Assembly: GCA_023450775.1 (NCBI GenBank)
Contig: JAEXGP010000112.1
Span: forward strand, 1-37,663
Origin: Actinomycetes bacterium
GTDB lineage: Bacteria > Actinomycetota > Acidimicrobiia > Acidimicrobiales > Microtrichaceae
Direction: 5' to 3'
Length of the DNA stretch: 37,663 nt
Under the pieces are notes generated by a model. That model did not search any database. It was not told where the DNA came from and was given only the letters and a program-made list of their open reading frames with translations. This document shows, one piece after another, positions 1-8,446 of the stretch. The position numbers were made by a program, and so were the translations under genes. Numbering within the stretch: position 1 is the first letter of the stretch; the number at the start of each line of letters is the position of its first letter.

Positions 1-626
1 ACCTGCGCGGCATCCTGTTCTCGTTGCTGGGCGTGGTGGGCCGCGACGCCGGCGTCCGCACGCTGGCCCACGAGCTGTTCCGCACGCCGCCCGACGAAGC
101 CCGGGCCCGGCCGGACACCGACAGCACATTGCTCGCAGCCGCCCTCGACGTGGTCGCCGCCACCGGCACCGCGGACGACCACGAGCTGATCGAGGAGCGC
201 TGGCACTCGGCCACCAACCCGCAGGACGTCATCCGCTACCTCTACGCGCTGACCGACACGCCGGTCGCCGAGTGCTTCGACCACCTCTTGGAGCTCACGC
301 TCACCGAGGTCCGCTCCCAGGACAGCGCCTACGTGCTGCGTCGGGCGCTGTCGCACCCGCGGTTCGCGGGCCGGGCCTGGGACTTCCTCTCCGAGAACTG
401 GGACGCGGTGCTCGCCAAGGTCCCGTCGAGCGCCGCAGTGCGCATGTTCGAGGGCGTCCGCTCGGTCACCGACCCGGACCTGGCCGCGTCGATCCAGGCC
501 TTCACCTCCGAGCACCCCACCCCGAGCGGCGCCCGCGTGCTGGCCCAGCACCTCGAGCGCATGTGGATCACCGTGCGTGCATCGGAACGGCTCCGCGCCG
601 AGATCGGCGACGCCCCGGCATCCTGA
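1..626 (+). CDS. M1 family aminopeptidase, C-terminal (ERAP1_C-like) part; 5' end outside window
   Basis: The reading frame is open from the left edge (first full codon at 3) to TGA at 624-626, so only the last 207 residues or so are present. The sequence is helical and carries the pattern seen in the C-terminal ERAP1-like domain of M1 zinc aminopeptidases (PepN type): a YLYALTDTP helix pair, then VRSQDSAYVLRRAL, then GRAWDFLSENWDAVLAK. The zinc-binding HEXXH domain would lie upstream and is not visible. The family removes N-terminal residues from peptides, usually in the cytoplasm. The TTG at 24 can be read as a start but is internal to the conserved domain. The next gene begins 5 bases after this stop, so the two may be co-transcribed. 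Confidence 0.85.
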   Translation, partial: LRGILFSLLGVVGRDAGVRTLAHELFRTPPDEARARPDTDSTLLAAALDVVAATGTADDHELIEERWHSATNPQDVIRYLYALTDTPVAECFDHLLELTLTEVRSQDSAYVLRRALSHPRFAGRAWDFLSENWDAVLAKVPSSAAVRMFEGVRSVTDPDLAASIQAFTSEHPTPSGARVLAQHLERMWITVRASERLRAEIGDAPAS

Positions 627-631
627 GGAGG

Positions 632-1831
632 ATGACCACCGCCTCGCGACCCCGCACCGTCGAGCACGTCGCCCGGCCGCGCACCGGGGGCGCGGGCCTG
701 GACGTGTTCGCGGTCGAGGACCGCACCGCCCAGGTGGTGTGGTCGATGCTCCCGCCCGGAGTCCTCACCGTGACCGTCGACGATCCGTCCGGGCGCAGCT
801 CGGTGGTCGAGCTCGAGCACCCGGGCGGTCCCGGCGCGGTCGAGCTCCAGGCCCTACGCCCCGGCTCGCGCCACGTGGTCGAGGTGCGGGTGGCGGGCTC
901 GACGGCCCGACGCACGTTCCGGACGCAGGCCGCCCCGCCCGGTGAGGAGCTGTTCCGCTTCGCGACGCTGAACGACCTCCACCTGGGGCGCGAGGAGCTG
1001 CGCGAGGACTCCGACGCGGCCCGGCGCGATCGCGGGCGCAGGCAGCGCGGTCCCGTGCCGACCCCGTTCGAGATGGCGGAGGACGCGCTGTCCGACGCGC
1101 TGGCCTGGGGTGCGGCGATGATCGTGGTCAAGGGCGACGTGTGCGACCAGTCCTACGACCGCTTCTGGGACCAGGCCGCCGAGCTGTTCGCCGGTGTGCC
1201 GGTGCCCGTGCGAATGCTGCCCGGCAACCACGACACCGGCTCCAAGCGCATGGTCGAGCCCGAGGTGGCGGCCGAGGACCGGGACCTGCACATGGCACGC
1301 GACGTGGAGCACCTCGACGTGCCCGGCCTGCGGATCGTGCTCGTGGAGTCGGGCGTCCCGGGCAACGGGTGGGGCCGCATGGCCCGGCACGCCGCCGAGG
1401 TGGCGGAGCTCGCCTCGGCGTCGCGGGCCGACGGGGCCGGCGTGTTCGTGGCGACGCACCACCAGCCGCAGCGCTTCCGCATCCCGCTCTACTGGCCGCA
1501 CGGCACTCCCGGTCCCGATGCTGCGGCGTTCGCCCGCACGCTCGGGGCCGCGTCGCCCGACGTGCTGGTGAGCTCGGGGCACACCCACCGCTGCCGCGTC
1601 CGCCACGTCGCCGGCGTGCCGTGGAGCGAGACCGGCACGACGAACCACTTCCCGGCCACCTGGGCCGGCTACCGGGTGTTCGAGGGCGGGCTCATGCAGG
1701 TGGTCCGCCGCACGACCACGCCGCGGGCGCTCGGCTGGAGCGAGCGGAGCCGGGCGGCGCTCGGTGGCGTGTGGGCGCTGTGGGCCACCGGCACCATGTC
1801 GGACCGGTCGTTCACGCTCGACTGGACCTGA
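632..1831 (+). CDS. calcineurin-like metallophosphoesterase with N-terminal beta-sandwich domain
   Basis: Protein of 399 residues. All five blocks of the calcineurin-like phosphoesterase fold are present: D115-x-H117 (NDLHLG), GD169-xx-D172, GNHD at 198-201, THH at 275-277 and GHTH at 316-319, so a di-metal site should be intact. Residues 1-105 look like a fibronectin-III/purple acid phosphatase N-terminal sandwich (repeated V/T-rich strands ending in RRTFRTQA). The substrate cannot be told from sequence. No signal peptide is visible. The frame stays open upstream to 272, but that part is antisense-like; ATG 632 follows the aminopeptidase stop directly. The Shine-Dalgarno match GAGGAGG abuts the ATG with almost no spacer, which is unusually tight, so translational coupling with the upstream gene is likely. 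Confidence 0.85.
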   Translation: MTTASRPRTVEHVARPRTGGAGLDVFAVEDRTAQVVWSMLPPGVLTVTVDDPSGRSSVVELEHPGGPGAVELQALRPGSRHVVEVRVAGSTARRTFRTQAAPPGEELFRFATLNDLHLGREELREDSDAARRDRGRRQRGPVPTPFEMAEDALSDALAWGAAMIVVKGDVCDQSYDRFWDQAAELFAGVPVPVRMLPGNHDTGSKRMVEPEVAAEDRDLHMARDVEHLDVPGLRIVLVESGVPGNGWGRMARHAAEVAELASASRADGAGVFVATHHQPQRFRIPLYWPHGTPGPDAAAFARTLGAASPDVLVSSGHTHRCRVRHVAGVPWSETGTTNHFPATWAGYRVFEGGLMQVVRRTTTPRALGWSERSRAALGGVWALWATGTMSDRSFTLDWT

Positions 1832-1881
1832 GCTCCCTCGACCGGTGCGCCGACGGACCTGCGTCGGTTGCCGTCGCTGAG

Positions 1882-1910
1882 CGACGCCGGCTCACGCCGG
1901 ATCGGCGTCG
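1882..1910. terminator. possible bidirectional hairpin between convergent genes
   Basis: CGACGCCG at 1882-1889 pairs perfectly with CGGCGTCG at 1903-1910 across a 13-base loop. It sits between the phosphoesterase (ends 1831) and the esterase on the other strand (stop at 1892), overlapping the esterase's last codons. There is no T-tract. Low confidence as a terminator; position is the main argument. Confidence 0.3.
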
Positions 1911-2887
1911 TCCAGTCGGCGGCGCACGAACTCACCGATCGCGGCGACCGCCATGTCGGCCCCGGTCAGCTCGCCCACGTAGCCGTGCCACGTGTGGAAC
2001 ATGCCGGTCCACTCCTCGAAGCGCACGCGCACGCCGGCCGCAGCCGCCCGCTCGGCCCATCGGTCCGCGTCGTCGTACATGGTCTCGGTGTCGCCGACCT
2101 GGACGAGCGTCGGCGGCAGGCCCGTCGGGTCCGCGAACAGCGGCGAGGCCACCGGATCGGTCGGGTCCGTCGCACCACCCAGGTAGTCGGCGGCGAACGC
2201 GGGCAGGTCGTCGATGTGGGCGAAGGGGTCGACGTCACGCCGTTCGACCAGTGACGGCGCCGAGCACGTGAGGTCGGTCCACGGCGAGATCGCCACCAGC
2301 CCGGCGGGCCGGACGGACCCGGCACCGGTGACCGACGGCTCGGGCGCGCCGTGCAGCCCGTCGCGCAGGCTCAGCGCCACGGACAGCACCAGCCCGCCCC
2401 CGGCGGAGTCACCGACCAGGACGACCGGCCCGAAGTGATCGGCCGCCCACCGGACCGCGGCTACGCCGGCGCGCACTGCGGCGGGGAACGGGTGCTCGGG
2501 CGCCAGCGGGTACTCGACGTTGACGAGCACGCACCGGGCGGCCAGGGCCATCCGGGCGAACCGCAGCGCATGGGTGCCGGCCGAGCAGAGCACGTAGCCG
2601 CCGCCGTGGAACCCCACCAGCGCACCGCCCGACAGCTCACCCGGCGGCGTGATGAGCTGGATCTGCACCGGCCCGTCCGGCCCCCGCACGACGGTGGTCG
2701 CCACGTCGAAGCCGTCGTCCGCCAGCACCGCCGCCTCGCGCGGCACGTCCCAGGACGCTCCCGCCCGGCGCTCCTGCAGCGTCGTGCCCGGCTGGATCGC
2801 CCGCACCGCCGCCACCACCGTGGCGAGACGCTCGTCGGGACCGGCGTCCACCACCACGCGCTCGGGTCCGACGGGCGCCTCCGACAC
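1892..2887 (-). CDS. alpha/beta hydrolase fold-3 esterase (HSL family)
   Basis: Protein of 331 residues, normal for the hormone-sensitive-lipase family of carboxylesterases (NlhH/LipN type). The oxyanion-hole motif HGGGY is present (GFHGGGYVLC), the nucleophile elbow is GDSAGGG, and the C-terminal GD-E-TMYDD and FHTWHGY segments hold the expected Asp and His. The family hydrolyses short-chain acyl esters; the natural substrate is unknown. No signal peptide. The GTG start at 2887 lies 6 bases after the stop of the deaminase gene upstream, so it is the last gene of the minus-strand run. Confidence 0.88.
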   Translation of the reverse strand: MSEAPVGPERVVVDAGPDERLATVVAAVRAIQPGTTLQERRAGASWDVPREAAVLADDGFDVATTVVRGPDGPVQIQLITPPGELSGGALVGFHGGGYVLCSAGTHALRFARMALAARCVLVNVEYPLAPEHPFPAAVRAGVAAVRWAADHFGPVVLVGDSAGGGLVLSVALSLRDGLHGAPEPSVTGAGSVRPAGLVAISPWTDLTCSAPSLVERRDVDPFAHIDDLPAFAADYLGGATDPTDPVASPLFADPTGLPPTLVQVGDTETMYDDADRWAERAAAAGVRVRFEEWTGMFHTWHGYVGELTGADMAVAAIGEFVRRRLDDADPA

Positions 2888-2893
2888 GACGTC

Positions 2894-3907
2894 CTACTCG
2901 GCCGGCGTGGCCCGCTCGACGTACGCGTCGAGCTCGGCGAGGAGCCGGGACTTCTCGTCGTCGGACGCGAACGACACCTCGATCGACGTCCGCGCGATCG
3001 CCGCGGTGGTCGCGTGGTCCCACTGGAAGACCGCGGCGGAGGACTCGTACTCGTGGGTCAGGTCGCCCCCGAGCAACTCCGGGTCGTCGGTCCCCAGTGC
3101 GACCCGCACGCCCGCCCGCCGCAGCTCGTCGACCGGGTGATGGTGCAGGTTCGGGTAGAGGCCCAACGTCAGGTTGGATGTGGGACAGACGTCGAGCGGG
3201 ATCCGCCGCTCCGCCAGCTCGGCCACCAGTGCCGGGTCCTCGACCGCACGCACGCCATGATCGACGCGCTCGGCGAGCAGCAGGTCGATCGCGTCGCGGA
3301 CGCCCTCGGGTCCGGACGACTCGCCCGCGTGGACGGCCCGGTGGAACCCCGCCTCGGCGGCGCGCTCGAACGCGGGGCGGAACCGCTCGCCGGTCCGGCC
3401 GGCCGCCTCCTCGTTGCCGTCGATCGACAACCCGACCACCCGCGGGTGCTCCATGGCGATCATCACGTCGACCAGGTGCTGCGCCGCCTCGGCGCTCTGG
3501 TCGCGCTTGACGCTCGGGAGCAGCCGGACCGTCGGGTGACCGTCGGCCTCGGCCTGTGTCAGCCCGCGGTCCAGTGCGTCGACGAACCCGGCGAGCCGTC
3601 CCGACCACGCCGGCCAGTGCGTCGGGTTGAAGATGACGTCCGCGGTCACGATGCCGTCCCACGTGCAACGACGGGCGAACCGGTAGCCCAGCTCGGCGAC
3701 CACGCCGGGATCCACGAGCGTGCGACACGACGCGTCCAGGTGCTCGAGCAGGCCGTCGAGGCCGCGGGACTCGTCGAGCACGGGCACCGCCATGCCCTGC
3801 GCCCGGGCCGCGTCTCGGAGCAGGTCCGCCGGGATGCAGCCCTCGAGATGGACGTGGACGTCGGCCTTCGGCAGCTCGAAGCACCAGGCGCGCGTCGGCA
3901 CCGCCAC
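2894..3907 (-). CDS. adenosine deaminase-family purine deaminase
   Basis: Protein of 337 residues if it starts at GTG 3907, one base after the upstream stop; the longer frame to 4180 only overlaps the M20 gene. Amidohydrolase motifs are complete: HVH at 18-20, HAGES at 193-197, DHG at 216-218 and TDDP at 273-276, with the SNLTLGLYP loop before it. The family removes the 6-amino group of adenosine, adenine or aminodeoxyfutalosine. The strand that in adenosine deaminases usually reads like YxExRF is ADVIFNP here, so the exact substrate is uncertain. Tightly packed between the M20 amidohydrolase and the esterase, probably one mRNA. Confidence 0.85.
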   Translation of the reverse strand: MAVPTRAWCFELPKADVHVHLEGCIPADLLRDAARAQGMAVPVLDESRGLDGLLEHLDASCRTLVDPGVVAELGYRFARRCTWDGIVTADVIFNPTHWPAWSGRLAGFVDALDRGLTQAEADGHPTVRLLPSVKRDQSAEAAQHLVDVMIAMEHPRVVGLSIDGNEEAAGRTGERFRPAFERAAEAGFHRAVHAGESSGPEGVRDAIDLLLAERVDHGVRAVEDPALVAELAERRIPLDVCPTSNLTLGLYPNLHHHPVDELRRAGVRVALGTDDPELLGGDLTHEYESSAAVFQWDHATTAAIARTSIEVSFASDDEKSRLLAELDAYVERATPAE

Positions 3908-3908
3908 G

Positions 3909-5117
3909 TCAGCCGAACTCGCCCTTGGCAGCCAGGAAGCTCGTGGCGACCGCTGCGTGGATGGCGATGCCGGTGGCCATCGCGTCCTCGTTGAGCACCA
4001 TCCGGTTGGAGTGGCACGCCGGCGCCTCGAACGGGTTCGGGTGGTCGGGTGGGCACACGCCCAGGAAGAACATGGCGCCCGGGACCTGCTGCAGGACGTA
4101 CGAGAAGTCCTCCGCGCCCATGACCGGCGACGGCATCTCGGCCACCGACCGCGGCCCCAACACGTCGGTCGCGATCTCACTCGCCCACTTCGTGAAGCGG
4201 CCGTCGTTGACGGTCACCGGGTACCCCTCGACGATCTCCACCTCGGCGGTGCACCCATGGGCGGCGGCGACGCCGTCGGCGACCTGGCGGATGCGGTCCC
4301 ACACCGCGTGACGGGTGGACTCGCTGACGGCGCGCAGCGTGCCGGTGAGCGTGGCCGACTCGGGGATCACGTTGTCGGTCGTGCCGGAGCGCATCTTGGC
4401 GATCGTGAGCACGGCCGGGTCGAAGGCGTTCACCGTCCGGGTGATCATCGACTGCAGCGCCAGGACCACCTCGCAGGCGACGGGCACCGGGTCGGCCGCC
4501 CAGTGCGGCGTCGACGCGTGGCCGCCGCGACCGGTCACCGTGATCTCGATCACGTCGGCCGACGCCATGGCCGCGCCCGGGCGGTAGACGATCCAGTCCG
4601 ACCAGAGGTTCGGCGCGACGTGCAGCGCGAAGGCGGCGTCGACGCCGTCGAGCACGCCCTCCTCGATCATCTGCACCGCGCCGCCGAAGCCCTCCTCGCC
4701 CGGCTGGAACATGAAGCGGACGCGACCGGCGAGCTCGTCGCGCCGCTCGGCCAGCAGGCGGGCGGCGCCCACGAGCATGGAGGTGTGGGCGTCGTGGCCG
4801 CAGGCGTGCATGGCCCCGTCGACGGTGCTCGCGAACTCCAGGCCCGTGTCCTCGGGCATGGGCAGCGCGTCCATGTCGCCGCGCAGCAAGATCGTGGGCC
4901 CGTCGCCCGCTCCCCCGTCCAGGTCGGCCACCACCGACGACAGCGACGAGCCGGTCCGCACGTCCAGGCCGAGTCCGTCGAGCGCTTCCAGCACCGCCGC
5001 CTGCGTGCGGGGCAGGTCCGTGCCGAGCTCGGGATGCAGGTGCAGGTCCCGCCGCAGCTCGACCACGCCGGGAAGGAAGCCCTTCGCACCGTCGAGCAGG
5101 TCGTCGGTCATCGTCAT
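3909..5117 (-). CDS. M20D family amidohydrolase (hippurate hydrolase / N-acyl-amino acid amidase type)
   Basis: Protein of 402 residues, the usual size. Motifs of the M20D di-zinc/manganese amidohydrolases are present: LRRDLHLHPEL near 21-31, RGDMDALP at 79-86, MHACGHDAHT at 103-112 with the metal-ligand Cys and His, and FQPGEEG at 138-143 with the catalytic Glu pair. These cytoplasmic enzymes split N-acyl or N-aryl groups from amino acids (hippurate, indole-acetyl conjugates, N-acetyl-amino acids); the specificity cannot be read here. Start ATG 5117 (or the second ATG at 5111) with a GGA-rich stretch upstream. It is 70 bases below the YhhN gene. Confidence 0.9.
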   Translation of the reverse strand: MTMTDDLLDGAKGFLPGVVELRRDLHLHPELGTDLPRTQAAVLEALDGLGLDVRTGSSLSSVVADLDGGAGDGPTILLRGDMDALPMPEDTGLEFASTVDGAMHACGHDAHTSMLVGAARLLAERRDELAGRVRFMFQPGEEGFGGAVQMIEEGVLDGVDAAFALHVAPNLWSDWIVYRPGAAMASADVIEITVTGRGGHASTPHWAADPVPVACEVVLALQSMITRTVNAFDPAVLTIAKMRSGTTDNVIPESATLTGTLRAVSESTRHAVWDRIRQVADGVAAAHGCTAEVEIVEGYPVTVNDGRFTKWASEIATDVLGPRSVAEMPSPVMGAEDFSYVLQQVPGAMFFLGVCPPDHPNPFEAPACHSNRMVLNEDAMATGIAIHAAVATSFLAAKGEFG

Positions 5118-5187
5118 CTCTCGTCCTCCACGACGGCGTCGCCGCCGGGACCACCCCGAGGCATCACCCCGGACCGGGACGGCGGCG

Positions 5188-5874
5188 TCACACGAGCGCC
5201 AGCACGAGCCCGATCTGCCCCAGATGGTACGTCGTCATGACGAGCAGCCGGGACTGCGGGAAGTCCTTCACGAACCGGCTCAGGCCGATGACGCCGTCGG
5301 ACACGTAGAAGAGCCCCGCGCCCACCACCGCGACCCACGAACCGGTGCCGATCGCCGAGGCCACCATCAGCGAGATGACCGAGATGTAGGCGGTCACCGG
5401 GATGCCCAGCCGGGCGTCCCGGCGCCGCGCTCCGGCGATGACCGGCCGGCCGATCACCAGCATGAGCACCAGCACGATGGCGACGCCGATCAGGAACTTC
5501 GGCAGGTCGACCCCAAGGTTCCACAGCGCGACCACGTAGGCGATGTGGCCGACCAGGAACGACGCCAGGCCCTCCACGAAGTGGTCCTCGAGCATCAGGA
5601 ACACGTCGCCCGCGAGCGAGCACAGGAGGCCCGCGACCAGCCAGCCCCGCGCCGCCGGCGACATCGGGTCCTGCAGCACCAGTGCGGCGCCGATCAGCAC
5701 CACCATCGTCAGCGGCTTCAGGACGTACTCGACGGGACGGCGGTCGGTGGCCACCGCCACCCAGTCCGCCGCGGCCACCACGAGCGTGGCGGCGATGAGG
5801 ACCCAGAACAGGTCGTTGGCGGGACCGATGCCGAGGTACGTCGAGCCGTCGGTCGCGGCGAGCAGCGCGCTCAT
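5188..5874 (-). CDS. YhhN family membrane protein (lysoplasmalogenase-like, TMEM86 family)
   Basis: Protein of 228 residues with about eight hydrophobic helices and almost no soluble loops. The sequence around GLLCSLAGDVFLML and VGHIAYV, with the late GLFYVSDGVIGLSRF and TTYHLGQIGL segments, is the conserved YhhN/TMEM86 pattern. Characterised members hydrolyse the vinyl-ether bond of lysoplasmalogens; whether this host makes plasmalogens is not visible. The ATG at 5874 overlaps the stop of the ferredoxin reductase gene by 4 bases (ATGA), a sign of translational coupling. Confidence 0.88.
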   Translation of the reverse strand: MSALLAATDGSTYLGIGPANDLFWVLIAATLVVAAADWVAVATDRRPVEYVLKPLTMVVLIGAALVLQDPMSPAARGWLVAGLLCSLAGDVFLMLEDHFVEGLASFLVGHIAYVVALWNLGVDLPKFLIGVAIVLVLMLVIGRPVIAGARRRDARLGIPVTAYISVISLMVASAIGTGSWVAVVGAGLFYVSDGVIGLSRFVKDFPQSRLLVMTTYHLGQIGLVLALV

Positions 5875-7070
5875 GCGAACAGCTCCGCGATCGGCGCCCA
5901 GTCGAGCGACTCGGCCAGCTTCATCCGGGCCTGGACGACGTGGCGCGGGCGGCTCACGCCGAGCACGCCGGTGCAGCGATCGCCGCGACGGAACGCCACC
6001 ACGAAGCGCCGCTCCTCGATCGATCCCTCGACCAGATGTAGCTCGTCGCCGGCCGCCGGCCGCCCGGCCATCTGGATCTTGCGGTCGTACTGGTCGGACC
6101 AGAACCACGGGACCGACAGGTAGGGCACGGCGTCCACGTCGCCGCCCAGCAGTCGCACGGCCGCCGCCTCGCCCTGCTCGATCGCGTGCTCCCAGTGCTC
6201 CACGCGCATGCGCTCGCCGAAGTGCTCGTTGACCCAGCTGGCCACGTCGCCCGCGGCGGTGATGCCGGGAGCGGCCAGGCACGTGGCGTCGCAGATCACA
6301 CCGTCGGACAGGTCGAGCCCCGACCCCTCGAGCCACGCCGTGTTGGGCGTGACGCCGATGCCGATCACGACGACCTCGGCCTGGACGACCGTGCCGTCCG
6401 CCATGCGGATGCCGGTGACGTGCCCGGCGCCGTCGTCGGTCAACCCGTCCACTCCCACGCCCAGCCGGACGTCCACGCCGTGGTCCCGGTGCAGGTCGGT
6501 GACGAAGTTCCCGATCGTGGCGGGGAACGCTCGCAGGAGCGGCGTGGGCGCCGCCTCGATCATCGTGACCTCGAAGCCCTGCTCGCGGCAGGTGGCCGCC
6601 ACCTCGGCGCCGATGAACCCGGCGCCGACCACGGCGACCCGCGCCGGGCGCCGATCGAGGTCCGCCCGCAACGCCATCGTGTCCGCCAGGTCGCGGACCA
6701 CGTGCACGCCCTCCAGGTCCGATCCCGGCAGGCGGCGGGCCGCAGCGCCCATGGCCAGGACGATCCCGTCGGCCGTCAGCTGCGAGCCGTCCGACAGAGT
6801 GAGCGTGCGGTTGGCCACGTCCAAGGCGGTGGCCGCGGTGCCGAGGCGGAGGTCGACGTCGAGCTCGGGGAGCTTGTTGGCCAGCGGCTGGTGCGCCCGC
6901 TCGACGTCCCACTCACCCGCGAGCACCTGCTTGGACAGCGGCGGCCGGTCCGACGGCAGCTCCGGCGACGGGTCGACGACGACGATCTGGCCGTCGTGGC
7001 CCCGACCGCGGAAGGTGTTGGCCGCGCTGAGGCCGGCCAGCGACGCGCCGACGATGGCGTAGGTGGTCAC
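5871..7070 (-). CDS. NAD(P)H-dependent FAD ferredoxin reductase
   Basis: Protein of 399 residues of the putidaredoxin/rubredoxin reductase class (CamA, BphA4, ThcD). An FAD-binding GxSxAG motif lies at 8-13, DRPPLSKQVL at 41-50 is the family signature, the NAD(P) Rossmann motif GAGFIGAEV is at 149-157, and the second FAD motif GITAAGDVASW is near 280. The reductase C-terminal domain (VPWFWSDQYD) is present. It passes electrons from NAD(P)H to a small ferredoxin, presumably the product of the gene 78 bases upstream. Start GTG 7070 has a CGGAG 7 bases before it. No P450 or oxygenase partner is adjacent. Confidence 0.92.
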   Translation of the reverse strand: MTTYAIVGASLAGLSAANTFRGRGHDGQIVVVDPSPELPSDRPPLSKQVLAGEWDVERAHQPLANKLPELDVDLRLGTAATALDVANRTLTLSDGSQLTADGIVLAMGAAARRLPGSDLEGVHVVRDLADTMALRADLDRRPARVAVVGAGFIGAEVAATCREQGFEVTMIEAAPTPLLRAFPATIGNFVTDLHRDHGVDVRLGVGVDGLTDDGAGHVTGIRMADGTVVQAEVVVIGIGVTPNTAWLEGSGLDLSDGVICDATCLAAPGITAAGDVASWVNEHFGERMRVEHWEHAIEQGEAAAVRLLGGDVDAVPYLSVPWFWSDQYDRKIQMAGRPAAGDELHLVEGSIEERRFVVAFRRGDRCTGVLGVSRPRHVVQARMKLAESLDWAPIAELFA

Positions 7071-7148
7071 GTCTGACTCCGGTGCTCGGTGACGAGGTGG
7101 TCCTCTGGGCCCGGACGGCGGCGATCGCCCCCGGTCACGGGCCGGGGC

Positions 7149-7340
7149 TCAGCCCTCGATCGTGATCGCCTGCTTGGGGCAGCGCCGAGCGGCCTCCTCG
7201 ACCTTCCCGCGGAGCTCCTCCGGCGGCTCCTCCTGAAGGACGTAGAGGAAGTCGTCGTCCCGCACCTCGAAGACCTCCGGCGCGATGCCCATGCACACGG
7301 CGTTCGACTCGCAGAGGTCGAAGTTCACGACAACCTTCAT
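7149..7340 (-). CDS. 3Fe-4S ferredoxin of the P450-associated type
   Basis: Protein of 63 residues. Cysteines lie at 10 and 16 (CESNAVC, a CX2-Asn-X2-C arrangement) and again in RRCPKQAI near the C-terminus. The fourth cluster cysteine is replaced by Asn, as in the single 3Fe-4S ferredoxins that serve actinobacterial cytochromes P450. The start ATG has a good AAGGGGAG ribosome site 5 bases upstream. It pairs with the FAD reductase directly downstream, giving a complete NAD(P)H to ferredoxin chain whose terminal oxygenase must be encoded elsewhere. Confidence 0.92.
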   Translation of the reverse strand: MKVVVNFDLCESNAVCMGIAPEVFEVRDDDFLYVLQEEPPEELRGKVEEAARRCPKQAITIEG

Positions 7341-7535
7341 GGTGCTCCCCTTGCTGACCGCTCACGTCCCCGGCAGCGAGGGCCGGGGCCACCGGTCGCC
7401 CGACCGGCCCGCGCACTCTATCGACCGTGCAGCGCCCACCCGGGATGACGGGGTCGGGCCGGTCGGCTCGGTGGGACGGCCCGCTCTGTCCTGCAGGGAG
7501 CACCCGTTCGGCACCTCCTCGCGGGACAGAGCCCG

Positions 7536-8294
7536 TCAGAAGATCGAGTAGCCGCCGTCGATGACCAGCAGGTCGCCGGTGTGGAACGTCTGTGTGGGAT
7601 CCGCCAGGAAGGCCGCCGCCTCGCCGAAGTCGGACGGGACACCCCACCGCCGTACCGGGGTCCGGGACGTCGTGTTGGCCATGAACTTCTCCCACCCCAG
7701 GAGCGGCGCCGTCATCTCGGTCTCCACCCACCCCGGCACGATGCCGTTCGCCCGGACGCCGTAGCGGGCCATCTCGACCGCCAGGCCCTTGATGAGCGCG
7801 ATCATCGCCGTCTTGGAGCACGAGTACGCCTGGTTGGCGGGCGCACCGTGGATGGCGGACGTGGACGACACGCCGATCAGCGAGCCGCCCTCTCCCCGCT
7901 CGATCAGGTGCCGGACCGCGGCCCGGAAGCACAGGAACGCCCCGTCGAGGTTGACCTCCATGATCCGGCGCCACCGCTCCAGGGTCTGCTCGGCGAACGG
8001 CGCGCCGCCACCGATGCCGGCGTTGGCGATCATCGTGTCGACCTTGCCGTGGGTGGCGAGCGTGGCGGCCATCGCCGCCTCGACCTGCTCCTCGTCCGCG
8101 ACGTCCACCTCGACCGACGACGACTCCACCGCGCCCGCGGCGCGCAGCTCCTCGACCGCGGCGGCGTTCTTGTCCGCGTTGCGACCCCACACGGCCACGG
8201 TCGCGCCCGCCGCGACCACGCCGTGGGCCAGTCCCAGCCCGATCCCGCCGTTGCCGCCGGTGACCACCACCACCCGTCCCGTCAGGTCCGTCAC
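7536..8294 (-). CDS. short-chain dehydrogenase/reductase (classical SDR)
   Basis: Protein of 252 residues. Classical SDR motifs: TGGNGGIG at 12-19 for NAD(P), NAG at 91-93, N115, Ser near 143, and YSCSK at 157-161 with the catalytic Tyr and Lys; the C-terminal HTGDLLVIDGGYS is typical. It oxidises or reduces an alcohol/ketone; the substrate is not deducible. GTG 8294 was chosen because AGGAGG stands 7 bases upstream and the protein then starts like its family (TDLTGRVVVVTGG); the frame runs on to 8516 without similarity. It is 195 bases upstream of the ferredoxin gene and may head the same transcription unit. Confidence 0.9.
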   Translation of the reverse strand: MTDLTGRVVVVTGGNGGIGLGLAHGVVAAGATVAVWGRNADKNAAAVEELRAAGAVESSSVEVDVADEEQVEAAMAATLATHGKVDTMIANAGIGGGAPFAEQTLERWRRIMEVNLDGAFLCFRAAVRHLIERGEGGSLIGVSSTSAIHGAPANQAYSCSKTAMIALIKGLAVEMARYGVRANGIVPGWVETEMTAPLLGWEKFMANTTSRTPVRRWGVPSDFGEAAAFLADPTQTFHTGDLLVIDGGYSIF

Positions 8295-8446
8295 GCCGTT
8301 GCCTCCTGCTGGGCCGGTCCGTTCCGGCTCCGTGCTCGCACGGTAACGCCCCTCCGCTCTGCCGACCGGTGGCCGGCGGCCGGCACCGACCGACCCGTTG
8401 GAGCGGAGGTGGGTTGTTGCGGACGTCGTGGAGGGAGGCAATCGAC

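Noticed and set aside
2351..3994. Long plus-strand open frame opposite the esterase and deaminase genes
   Set aside because: His/Arg-rich translation without motifs; it is the antisense shadow of two genes with clear catalytic motifs.
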